Source: Trichosporon coremiiforme
Lineage: Eukaryota; Basidiomycota; Tremellomycetes; Trichosporonales; Trichosporonaceae
Length of the DNA: 28,620 bases
NCBI GenBank assembly: GCA_039545355.1
Contig: BCJJ01000081.1
Span: 1 to 28,620 of the forward strand
Direction: 5' to 3'
Part shown: piece after piece, positions 11,501-20,828 of the stretch
Numbering within the stretch: position 1 is the stretch's first letter
Layout: every line of letters starts with the position of its first letter
Made by a program: the position numbers and the translations under genes
Notes under the pieces: model-generated
Database searches by the model: none
Told to the model about the DNA's origin: nothing
Seen by the model: the letters and a program-made list of their open reading frames with translations, nothing else

Positions 11501-14500
11501 TGTTCGGTTCCTTCGCCGGTCTCCTGAACATGACCTTCTTCCTGTTCCTGATGAACTATGTGGCGGCGCTCATGGCCGTCCAGCTCCTACGAGGTGACAT
11601 GGATGACGACGAGCTCATCAACTTTTCCCAGGTCTACAACTCGTTCCTCGGCATGTACCAGATCTTCTCGACGGAGAACTGGACCACAGTGCTTTACAGC
11701 GCCATGTCGGCCGAGTGGCCGTTCGGCCAGGGCTGGATCGTGTGCATCTTCCTCTTCATCTGGTTCCTGTTCGCCAACTTTATTCTCATGCAGATGTTCA
11801 TCGCGGTGATCAACGAGGTAAGCTCAACGATCCTGGGCGGAGCTGACATCAGAACTTCCAAGTCGCCGAGGAGCTGAAGCGGAAACACCAGATTGAGGCG
11901 TTTATTAAGAAGGCGGAGCCACAGTCGACGCACGTGTCCCGCATCGAGCGTCTGAATCCCTATCGCCTGTTCCGGGCGCGGCATGAGGCCGTCAAGGTCG
12001 CCGAGCTGCCGCCACACCTGATCCTGCCGCTGAAGCAGAATGTGGGCGCGGACGTTGGACCGGGTCCCGAGGATCAGGAGAAGCAAACCTCAAAACAGAG
12101 TGTCGAGCGCCTCCTCGGACTGAACAAGAAGGACCACGCCGTCATGATGCCCCTGCGCAAGCTGCGCGGCAAGAAGGCGAGGAAGGACGATGCGAGCGCG
12201 CACCGCCGGACCAAGTCTTACAGCGACGGGGACACGACAGACGATGACGACGACGACCGTGGCTTGTCCGAGCTGCTCCCCCCCATAAACCCGGGCACGA
12301 CGGCCGACGAGCACAAGGACACGCTCCGCGAGAAGCGCAACCAGCAAGCAGATTTTATCGCGGCACACCCTTCGTTTGACCGATCGCTGTGGATTTTCCC
12401 ACAGGGCAACCCGATCCGCAAGCTGTGCCAGTGGATCACGCCGCCAGCTTATGGGCAACGTATCTTTGGCCAGGCCGAGAAGCCGACGTGGAACTTTGTG
12501 TTCCGCTTCGTTGTGTTCGGCGCCGTCGTCGCGTCCATTGTTGTGGCTGCCATCGCCACCCCGCAGTACCGCAAGTCGTACTATGAGCGGCACGGGCTCG
12601 TCCGCAGCTCCTGGTTCGACATCACGGAAGAATCGCTCGCAGTCGTGTTCATCGCCGAGTTCCTCGTAAAGGTCATTGCCGACGGCTTCATCTTCGCGCC
12701 AAACGCCTACCTCCTGAGTATCTGGAACGTCGTCGACTTCTTCCTCCTCGCCTGCATTGTCATTAACAGTGTCAGTGGAGTCATCACTATTTCGGGATGG
12801 AGCCGGCCGACGCGCGCGTTCAAGGCCATGCGGGCACTGAGGTTGATCACACTCTTCTCGCGCTTGCGCGACACATTCTTCGCCGTGTTCCTCGCGGGCT
12901 TCATCCGTATCCTCGACGCGTCCGTTCTCATGGTCCTATACCTGATTCCATTTGCCGTGTGGGGCCTCAACATCTTCATGAAGCGGCTCTCGGGCTGCAA
13001 CGACACGACGGGCGACGTCGGGTGGCGCTTCCAATGTACGGGCGAGTACGAGCAGAACACGGTGGGCGAGCTCAATTTTCTCGCGCCGCGCGTGTGGGCA
13101 AACCCCTCGTTCGGGGGCAGTATCTGGGCGTTTGACGATTTCCGCCAGTCCGTGCTCATCCTGTTTGAGATTGTCTCGCTCGAGGGCTGGACCGACGTCA
13201 TGGGCTCCGTCATGGCGATCGTGGGCATAGACCAGCAGCCGCAGACGAACCACTCGCAGTGGAACGCCATCTTCTTCGTCATCTTCAACCTCCTCGGCGG
13301 CATTGTCATCCTGACCGTCTTCCTGTCCATCATCATCTTGAACTTCTCTGCAAGGTCGGGCACTGCCCTCCTGACGACGGAGCAGAAGCAGTGGGTCGAC
13401 CTCGCCAACTTTATTCGGCAGCAGTCCCCCTCCCAACTGCCCAAGCACAAGCCGTCGAACCGTATCCGGCGCTGGTGCTACGACCGCGCGACCCAAAAGC
13501 GCGGGTACTGGACACGTTTCTACACGTTCATCTACTTTGTGCACATCGGGCTGCTCATGACGCAGGACTGGAGCGAGAACATCATGAACGAGATCCAGTT
13601 CGACGTCGTCTTCCTCTGCCTAACTGTCATCTACGCCATCGACCTCATCGTCCGCTTCATCGGCCTCGGCTGGAAGAGCTGGCGGAGCAACGGGTGGAAC
13701 TGGTTCGACTTCATCACCATTGTCGGCTCGTTCGTGACCACCATCCCCGCGCTGCAGGACCAGGCTACCGACCTGAACTCGAGCAATGCGACGCGCCAGG
13801 TGCAGAAACTGTTCCTGGTCGCGGTCTCGCTGAAGCTCGTGCAGCGCCTCGACTCGCTGAACCAGCTCTTCAAGACGTCCGTCGCGTCCCTCCCTGCTAT
13901 CGGAAACCTGTTCCTCCTCTGGGCCGTCTTCTTCATCTTCATGGCCATCGTCATGACCGAGATCTTTGGCGTGACCAAGGTCGGCGTCAATGCCGAGTCG
14001 AGGTTCCAGAACTACCACTCGTTTGGAAACGCAATCCTCATGCTCGCGTTCATGTCCACTGGCGAAGGGTGGAACGCGCACATGCACGACTAGTAAGCTT
14101 GGATGACGTGAGTGTAGCTGACAACAGCACCATCGAGTACCCCCGCTGCACCGACAGTGACAACTACCTGTACTCGGACTGCGGGTCTGTCGGGTGGGCA
14201 TACGTTCTCTTCATCTTCTGGAACCTCCTCAGCATGTAAGTTAAAGGCATCTCGGCGTAACTGACAACAGGTACATCTTCTTGAACATGTTTACTGGTGT
14301 GGTTGTTCAGAGTTTCGAATACGTGTTCCAGAGGCGCGGGAAGAGTAACCTGAGCCGAGAGCAGATCCGTAAGCTTCCAACGTGGTAATGTTAGCTGACA
14401 TTCAGGATCGTTCAAGAAGGCATGGGCCGAGGTCGACACGGCACGCACAGGCTACATCAAGCGGAAGGACTTTGCCAAGTTCTTCTCCAAGCTCGAGGGA

Positions 14501-15394
14501 GTCTTCGAGGTGCGCATGTACGACCCGGCGTTCAGCGTGCCGAACCTCCTTCGCGAGGCGGCGCCCGACCCGGAGCGCTACAGCGACAAGTCTCGCATCA
14601 TCGACTGCGGGGACCGGCTCGTCGACCTGTCCAAGCTGCGGTACGAAATGTCGACTGTCGACTTCCAAAAAGTCCGAGCCCGGCGAAGGCAGTACGTGCG
14701 CCTCTGGACCGAGGCGCGCATGAGCGAGGAGCCTGGGCGCGGCATCAGCTTCACGCAAATGCTCTTAATGCTCGCGCACTACAAGCTGATCAACGACGAG
14801 GACGCGTTGCGCGTCGACGAGCTGCTCGTGCGCCGCGCCAAGCTCGAGCGCGTGCACGACCTGGTGTCTCTCGACCGTGTACGTGGTTTAATCCGCACGA
14901 TCTACTGGCGCCGCCGCTTCCTCGCGCATCAGGATGAGCAGCGCGCCAAGCAGCGCGAAGCACAAGGGCGGCGGATGAGCCACCAGATCCCCGCCATTTT
15001 CGTCGACACAGACGCAGGCTCGACAGTGTATGCGCGGGACCCGCTCGGCGTGCTCCCTGAGTCGCCGACGAGCAGCGAGCACTCGCACAACAGCCAGTCG
15101 CCCTCGCACACGCACAGTCCGAGCGCGGACGTCTCGTTCGGATCCACAGGCAGCGCACACGGGCACCAGCACTCGCTGAGCCACTCGTGGGACGACACGC
15201 TCCGCCCCCTGTCCACGGGCACGATTGGCGGCATCTCGCGCAGCGGTACCATCGCGTCGAGGCATAGCCATAGCGCAAGTGTTGCGAGTACGGCACCCAG
15301 CGAGAATGAGGACCACAGCGATGTGCTCGACTCGATGGCGACGAGCGTGTGGGGAGATCTCATGCGGGAGGCGGTGGATGAGGAGGACGAGTAG
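8529..15394 (+). CDS. CCH1: Cch1, four-domain voltage-gated-type calcium channel alpha subunit
   Basis: Exons are 8529-9652, 9716-9868, 10026-11817, 11853-14092, 14128-14235, 14271-14368 and 14406-15394, giving about 2167 aa; introns are 63, 157, 35, 35, 35 and 37 nt. This is the pore subunit of the fungal high-affinity Ca2+ influx system, normally working with Mid1 at the plasma membrane and needed for growth in low calcium and for stress responses. Four six-TM repeats are visible. Pore loops read VNTWTG (N713), STENWTT (E976), SLEGWTD (E1467) and TGEGWN (E1761), so the filter is N-E-E-E. S4 charges are densest in repeat III ([19 protein letters not shown]). An EF-hand-like segment, [15 protein letters not shown], follows repeat IV near residue 1848. 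Both ends are Ser/His/Pro-rich and disordered. Length fits known Cch1 proteins. The start is the first ATG of the long N-terminal frame; a later start cannot be excluded. Confidence 0.94.
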
Positions 15395-16010
15395 CCGAAG
15401 GACCGCCCTACGGGCAGTTCGAGGCGTAGCCTGACTACGTTAGACCAGGTCATCCGTCTCTGTTGTGGTCACGCCGTGGGCAGACCAGCAGAGAGCCAAG
15501 TAAGGGAGGAGGGCATTCATCAAACCATCAACAAGACAATTCCACTTTCAACTTTCAATCATCGTTTCGCATACACTGTGCATAGTAGTTAGATTAGAAT
15601 TCGCCGTCCATCAGGCGCTGTAACTCCCCCTTTGACACATAACATATTGTAACAACTCATAGTCATGACCAAATGCACTAGACAACCTTCCAAGCGAGCA
15701 GCGAGCAGCCGGATAAGTCTACCACGGCAAGACGGCATAGTCGGAGGAGGCCATTGCTGGGTTCACGCTTTCCCACGGCTGCCAGGGGCGCGGCCAACGG
15801 AGTCATAACGGCCCAAGGGTCCATACCGGCGTATCGTGGCACACATGGTCGACGCTTCTGCACAGTTGCGAAGCACACGCAAAGCATCACTCGCATCTGC
15901 AGGAGAACCCTAACGACTGCAGGTCGATGCATGTTTACGAGCACGACTGAAGGGTGTGTGATCCGTGTGCCCACGAACGATTCCCATTGTGGCTCATCAA
16001 TTCCCCGGAA

Positions 16011-16078
16011 GGTCACGACGGGGATGCAATCCCCTCGGGGTTGGGGGAAGCCTCTCCCATAACCAAGCTTTCTCACGG
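16011..16078 (+). repeat. 68-bp segment duplicated at 16446-16513
   Basis: Element copies 2 and 6 share more than the core. Both are preceded, at the same 28-nt distance, by GGTCACGRCGGGGATNCA (16011 and 16446), and both end in the identical AACCAAGCTTTCTCACGG. The two 68-bp segments align without gaps, which points to a segmental duplication about 435 bp apart. Confidence 0.7.
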
Positions 16079-16814
16079 TACATAAGTTCCTCTCCGCTCT
16101 TTTAGGGGTTGGAGGAAGCTGTCGCTAGTCTCAACGTTTCTCACGGGTGCTCCGCCTGGAGAGGGTTCTTGTTATTACACTCTGGGTCGGAGGAGGCCTT
16201 CGCTAGTTTCAACCTTTCTCACGAGTGCACAAATTTGTAGGCGCGCTCTCATGACCAGGGCGCATGCCTGTTCTCTCACTTCGCCGTCCGTGACATCGGT
16301 TGGCGACCGCCATTGCTAGTTTCAATGTCTCCCACGGGTGTCCATCACCCAGGCAGTGGTGGCACTGCGCATCGGTTTCTTCGGTCGCAGATCTGACTGA
16401 CCGACTTCTGAGCGCATAGGGGTCACACGAGGCCGCGCGGGAAAAGGTCACGGCGGGGATTCATTCATGTCAAGGCTGGAGGACGCCTTCGCCAGAACCA
16501 AGCTTTCTCACGGCTGCATCTCACTGTAGCTGGACATAAGACGACATCGACAGAATTCAAACCTACCCGGGGTCGGAGACGGCCTTCGCTAGAATCAAGG
16601 CCGCCCACGGTCGCATACTTACTGTGGCAATTGCTTGTACAGTCTGGCCCTTCAAGATCGCAGGGGGGCATGGCAAGAACAGCTCGTAGGAAGGCTTCCG
16701 TAAGGAGGGCACTGCTCCTACAGCCTTCGATTACTTCGCAAACAAGGCCGGTGGCAGCCTTCGCTTGACGTGTATTCGAGTTGTTTCCTCTGTGTGGCAT
16801 GTGCCACACGGGGA

Positions 16815-16987
16815 CCTCGCACGCTGTTGTTTTCAGACCTGGAGACGGCCATCGCTAGTTTCATTGCCTTCCACGGTCAGCCCACATCGCCGTAGAGAGT
16901 GTGGCGGCCGGCTCACGGACCCGGCCTCGCACCGTTGCTGTTTTCAGTGCTGGAGACAAGTCCAGCTAGTCTCGACGTATCCCACGG
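16815..16987 (+). repeat. tandem pair of extended element units
   Basis: Copies 8 and 9 (starts 111 bp apart) share an upstream extension: CCTCGCAC followed by a GTTG-rich stretch and TTTTCAG directly before the element, at 16815-16836 and 16925-16947, with one indel. This suggests a local tandem duplication of a unit of about 110 bp. Confidence 0.65.
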
Positions 16988-17394
16988 TTGAAACCTCCGC
17001 TTGGTCTGGCTCTTGTGAGACTGAGAGACGGACTGCATGCATGCATGACCCCTGTGACGATCCGCACATGGTCCCGCTCTCGTCTTTCTTGAATCAGTGG
17101 TGCTCTGCGACAAGCCGTTGCGAAAGTGGATTGCACCACCATGAGTGCTGGTAGTCGATTTAGAATAGGATTAATAGACCGATTAGGAATCGACGAGCAA
17201 TCCCAAAGGGCCGCGGTCGAAGACCCCCTTCGCTAGTTTCATGGTCTCCCACGACCGTCCTCCACGGTACGATCCGTGTGGCACTCCCCAACATTAGCGT
17301 CTACGCCCTCACCACCGTCCACCATCGTCCTCCCCTTCAACTCGCAAGCCTCAAAAGTGGTTCAAGAGTGATGCGCTCTTCACGAGGGCAACAG

Positions 17395-17399
17395 AAAAA
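17395..17399 (-). terminator. Pol III terminator of tRNA-Asn
   Basis: On the minus strand this is a run of five T residues starting seven nucleotides after the tRNA discriminator base, the expected RNA polymerase III stop signal. Confidence 0.75.
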
Positions 17400-17406
17400 G
17401 TAGATG

Positions 17407-17490
17407 CTGCCCCACACGGGCTCGAACCGTGGACCTCGGAGTATGTTACGGATAACAGCTCCACGCGCTAGCCAACTGAGCCATAGGGCA
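17407..17490 (-). tRNA. tRNA-Asn (anticodon GUU) with a 10-nt intron
   Basis: Read on the minus strand, the gene folds as a full cloverleaf: 7-bp acceptor TGCCCTA/TGGGGCA, T8 G9, D arm GCTC-AGTTGGCTA-GCGC (one T-C mismatch), anticodon stem TGGAG/CTCCG, variable loop AGGTC, T arm CACGG-TTCGAGC-CCGTG and discriminator G. The anticodon loop is CTGTTA-intron-A, placing GTT at positions 34-36 and a 10-nt intron (17443-17452) after position 37, the usual eukaryotic site. In the precursor TGTTA pairs perfectly with TAACA around a TCCG loop, hiding the anticodon until splicing. Discriminator G and the body resemble eukaryotic tRNA-Asn. The U1-A72 first pair is unusual. The B box is GGTTCGAGCCC. Confidence 0.93.
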
Positions 17491-18048
17491 GATGATCTCG
17501 TCAGAAGGACGGATCTGTCGGCTACCCGCGCGCGTGCTTATGTACTTTCGAGTTGAGGTAGGGTGGCGTGGCGGAGGAGTGTAGTTCGGAGCATGTTAAG
17601 TGGTTCTGTGTCGGAGAGTTGTTATGTTAGCCCAAGGACGATGAGTCGGCTGCATAAGTATGGCTTCGAATCGTGTTACAGCGCTTTAGTCTGGCGACAG
17701 CAAGTGAGCAGCACACCGCGGCCAGCGCGGAAACGTATGCGTCCTCGGACCAGCCGCCGATGGTTAAGGTGAGAGCACGTGAGGTTGAACGCTTCGGGAC
17801 GTTCTAGTCAGCCATTCAGAGGATGGGCGCATGTGGCGTATCGGCGCATCTTTGTGCGACCAGCCGTAAACATCGTGCCGAGCATCTGACATCACTGCGA
17901 CTTGAATCAGTCGCAGTCAGCTCTCCTCGCCGCATCGCTCCGTTCCGCGGCTCACTCCGCTGCTTCCGTTGATCGTCTGAACACATGCATCTATACTACT
18001 AGTGCCCCCAGAGGGGTTTTAGGACAAGCCCAACGCCGCCTGAGCAGC
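17491..18048. other. interval between tRNA-Asn and the 3' end of the eIF3c gene
   Basis: No gene, repeat or RNA fold is recognised here. It contains the 5' flank of the tRNA and the 3' UTR of the eIF3c gene. A short open frame at 17563-17772 has no recognisable similarity and I do not call it. Confidence 0.5.
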
Positions 18049-20828
18049 TTAGGCCGCGACACGGCGCTGCATGCCGAGGCCCGAGTTGAATCCGCCCCTT
18101 CCCCTTCCCCTTCCGCGGTAGGAGCCGCGTCCGCTCCGCCTTTCTGAGCGCTGCCCCCTGCCGTCGCTGTTCTCCCTGGGTCCCGAGCGCTCGTTGCCCG
18201 GCGCCTGGCCGAGCTTGACGTCGAGGGTCTTCTCGTTCTGCTCGAGCAGGTTGACGGCGCGGTCGGCGAGCTGCTGCGCGAGACGCTGCACGTCCGTCTG
18301 CTCGACACGGTTGAAGACGACGACGCCGTCGATCTGGTCCAGCGACGCGGCGAGCTCGTCCGTGTAGATCATGCGCGAGACGATCGACGTGACCGCCTGC
18401 TGCGGGAGGGCGAACATGGTCGCGAGGTCCGAGAGCGACAGCGACTGGTAGTACGGCGCGTACGTGAAGAGGTACGTGCGGAGACCCTCCTCCTGGATCT
18501 TGCGCGCGAGCATGTCCTTGACGTCGTCGACGTTGTCGAGCAGCGCCCAGATCTTGATCGTGAGGATCAGGTCGCGCGCACGCTCCCACTCGCCAGCCTG
18601 CAGCGCCTTGGCCGCCTTGATGATGTGGTCGCGCGTGTTCTCGGGCGGGCCCATGAACGCCTGCTTGTCGGCGAGGTCGAGGAGACGCTTGAACTGCTTG
18701 GAAGCAATGCGGCGGCGCTGCTCCTCCGTGTCGACGGAAGCGAGCAGCGGGATCTCAACGAGCATGCACGACGTAAGGTAAGCGGCCTCGAGCAGCTCAA
18801 TGTTGAGGTGCATGTGGAACGGCAGGAGACGGCGCTTCTCAATAAGCTCCTGCTCCGGCGACAGCGACGAAGTGTAGCGCTGGACGGCCTGGGCGAGCAG
18901 CTCCTTCTGGCGCTGGGTCTGGAACATGTCCTGGAGGATCGTCTGGCACTCGTGGATGAAGCCGCAGCGGAACGCGGCGAGACCGAGCTGGACCATGGCG
19001 CGGTTGTACATGATCTGCGTGGCAACGTCGGCGTGCTGGATGGTGTCGTGCAGGTGCGACATGAGGAGCAGGTCGCGCGCCTGGTGGTAGCGGGCGTGGA
19101 TGGCGTGGTTGAAGATGTGGGCGAGGATGGCACGGGCGCGGAGGAGGGGCGCGTCCGAGTGGTAGATGTGGACGCAGAGGAGGTGGATCAGCTGCGACGC
19201 GTCGCGCTCGACACCGAAGGGCGTGATCTGCGACTGGAAGCCCTCCTGGGCGGCGGCCTTGTTGACGGCAGCCTCAAAGTGGTCGACGATGGCGTCGGGC
19301 TTGGCATAGACGTGCTCGACGCGGCGCATGACGGCACGCGCGGTCTGGTCGGCCCACTGCTCGCGCTCGAAGAGCGACTGCGCCTTGGCAATCGTGACGT
19401 ACAGCGGGGTCTCCTCGCGGAGGCGCTCAATGTACTCGGCTCCGTGCTCGTGGGCGTCAGTGTGCTGGAGAGTCTTGGTAAACTCGTTGTCGAGGTTCTC
19501 AAGGAGCGAGACGAGGTTGCCAGCGACGGCGACGCGGCCGCCCTCGGTCTGGGGCGTGCGCTCGGCCATGTCGTCGTACTCGGGGACCTGGTCCTTAACC
19601 GTGTAGTCCTGCTCCTTAAGCAGAAGAGTAACAAGCTGGTCAAACTCCTTGAGGCACGCGACCCACGAGTCGTGCGGGATGGAGGCAAGGTTCTGCGAGT
19701 AGTCGAGGCGGGCGGGGATGAGGGCGAGGAGGACGCGGATCTGCTGGTACGTCGTCTCCGAAACCTCGAGGAGGCGCTGGAGGGTGCGGATGGTCTCGGC
19801 ACGGTCAGTGTTCTTGCGTCCACGCTGGTCAAAGATCTCGCGGAGCGTCTTGAACACCGAGTCGGCAGTGAGGGCGACCTGGCGACCGCCACGGCCAATG
19901 GTCGTGAAGCCGTCGTCGTCCGGGGTCTCGGCACCGTCAGCGGCGGCCTGGGCAGTGGGGGCCCTCCGCGTCTTGACAGGCGTGTTGGCGACGTTGTACG
20001 CCTCGGCGTAAGCCTCCGGGTCAGAAGTGTACTGCTTGAGCTGGGTCTCGAACTCCTTCGTCTTCTTCTTGAGCGTCTGGCGCATCTGGTTGAGCGCCTT
20101 GGCCTTGTTGGCCGGCATCTTCTTCGACGCGCCCTTCTCGGCCTTGACCGTCTCGGCGATCGACTCGTCGAGCTCCGTGATCGCCTTCAGGAACGCGGGC
20201 GGGATGTGGCCCGCGGGCGGGATCGGCGACGCAAGCATCGACGTCTGGTGGCGCTGGATGAAGCGGAGCAGCTTGTCGAGCTGGTCAGAGGCGGCGACCC
20301 AGTCGTTGGCGGCACCGCCGGCCTTGGTCGCGTTCGCGAGCGCGTTCACGGCCGCGTCCATCTCGGCGAATCTGCCGTCAGAAGAGGTCCATCGCACTGG
20401 GCGCGTGATGATTCCATCCCATTCTGTCGCATTTGCCACGCATCACAACGCGGCGCGCTTCATCACAATGGAACCGAGAATCATACGCACGCGGCCGACG
20501 GCCGCGCGCTTGGTACTTACCGCTTGTCCTTGGCGGACAGCACACGGATCCTGTCCTCGTCGTCCGAGTCCTCGTCCGACGAGTCGGCGCCGCGAAGGAA
20601 CTTGTTGGCGCGGGCGTTGCCGCCCTCGTCGTCCGAGTCGCTCATCTCCTCCTCCTCGTCCGAGCTGTCGTCGCTGTCATCGCTGCTGTCGTCGCTGCCG
20701 GTCCGGAGGAACTTGTTGGCCATCGTGTTGCGCTTCTGGGGCTGCTCCTCGTCCGAGATGAGGGACTCCTCCGACTCCGAGGACGAGTCGGAGTCGCTGT
20801 CGCTGCCGAGCTTGGCGAAGAAGGACAT
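18049..20828 (-). CDS. NIP1: eukaryotic translation initiation factor 3 subunit c (eIF3c/Nip1)
   Basis: Exons 20828-20521 and 20371-18049, with one 149-nt intron (GTAAGT, branch CTGAC, CAG), give 876 aa, between the yeast and human lengths. It is a core subunit of the cytosolic eIF3 complex, bridging eIF1, eIF5 and the 40S ribosome during start-codon selection. Residues 1-100 are a Ser/Asp/Glu-rich acidic region with two ANKFLR blocks, each followed by an acidic serine run, as known for the eIF1/eIF5-binding N-terminus with casein-kinase-2-type sites. The junction [12 protein letters not shown] matches the conserved start of the eIF3c domain. A C-terminal PCI/winged-helix region runs from about residue 620 to 805, including [14 protein letters not shown] and DGVVVFNR, and the protein ends in an Arg/Gly-rich tail ([15 protein letters not shown]). 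Intron retention would stop translation directly after KDKR. The second exon has an in-frame ATG upstream of the junction, but it lacks the conserved N-terminus. Confidence 0.95.
20490..20506. other. GC-rich hairpin inside the eIF3c intron
   Basis: CGCGGCC-GAC-GGCCGCG forms a perfect 7-bp stem with a three-base loop, beginning about 14 nt from the 5' splice site of the only intron of the eIF3c gene. It could slow or regulate splicing; that is inference. Confidence 0.55.

Larger units (their letters stand above)
15739..17254 (+). repeat. array of ten dispersed 40-nt degenerate direct elements
   Basis: Ten copies align over exactly 40 columns with no gaps, all in one orientation: 15739-15778, 16039-16078, 16107-16146, 16185-16224, 16298-16337, 16474-16513, 16571-16610, 16837-16876, 16948-16987 and 17215-17254. 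A half copy lies at 16746-16767. Typical sequence is TCGGAGACGGC in columns 3-13, CCTTCGCTAG in 13-22, TTTCA in 23-27 and TTTCTCACGG in 31-40. Columns 5, 8, 19, 26 and 36-39 are identical in all ten; several copies extend by about four more bases (often GTGC or CTGC). Start-to-start spacing varies from 68 to 300 bp. The length is not a multiple of three and the spacing is irregular, so it is neither a peptide repeat nor a simple tandem satellite, and spacers are not constant as in CRISPR. Function unknown; options are an oriented protein-binding array, repeated RNA hairpins, or relics of a small mobile element. Confidence 0.85.
15395..17406. other. CCH1 3' flank and non-coding interval holding the 40-nt element array
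   Basis: There is no supported coding region. The first roughly 300 bp probably include the CCH1 3' UTR. From 15739 to 17254 the region carries ten degenerate 40-nt elements described separately. Open frames here are short, cut by the elements in different frames and unlike any known protein. The stretch ends at the minus-strand tRNA-Asn gene. Confidence 0.6.

Noticed and set aside
15739..17254. CRISPR-like interpretation of the 40-nt elements
   Set aside because: Repeats are degenerate, spacing varies from 68 to 300 bp, there are no cas genes, and the DNA is eukaryotic.
17563..17772. A 69-codon frame next to the tRNA gene
   Set aside because: Short, Arg/Ser-rich, no recognisable domain and no conserved start context.
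20372..20520. Possible C/D-box snoRNA in the eIF3c intron (GTGATGA as box C, CTGA as box D)
   Set aside because: The CTGA is the branch site only a few nucleotides from the AG, and the bases flanking the two boxes cannot form the required terminal stem.
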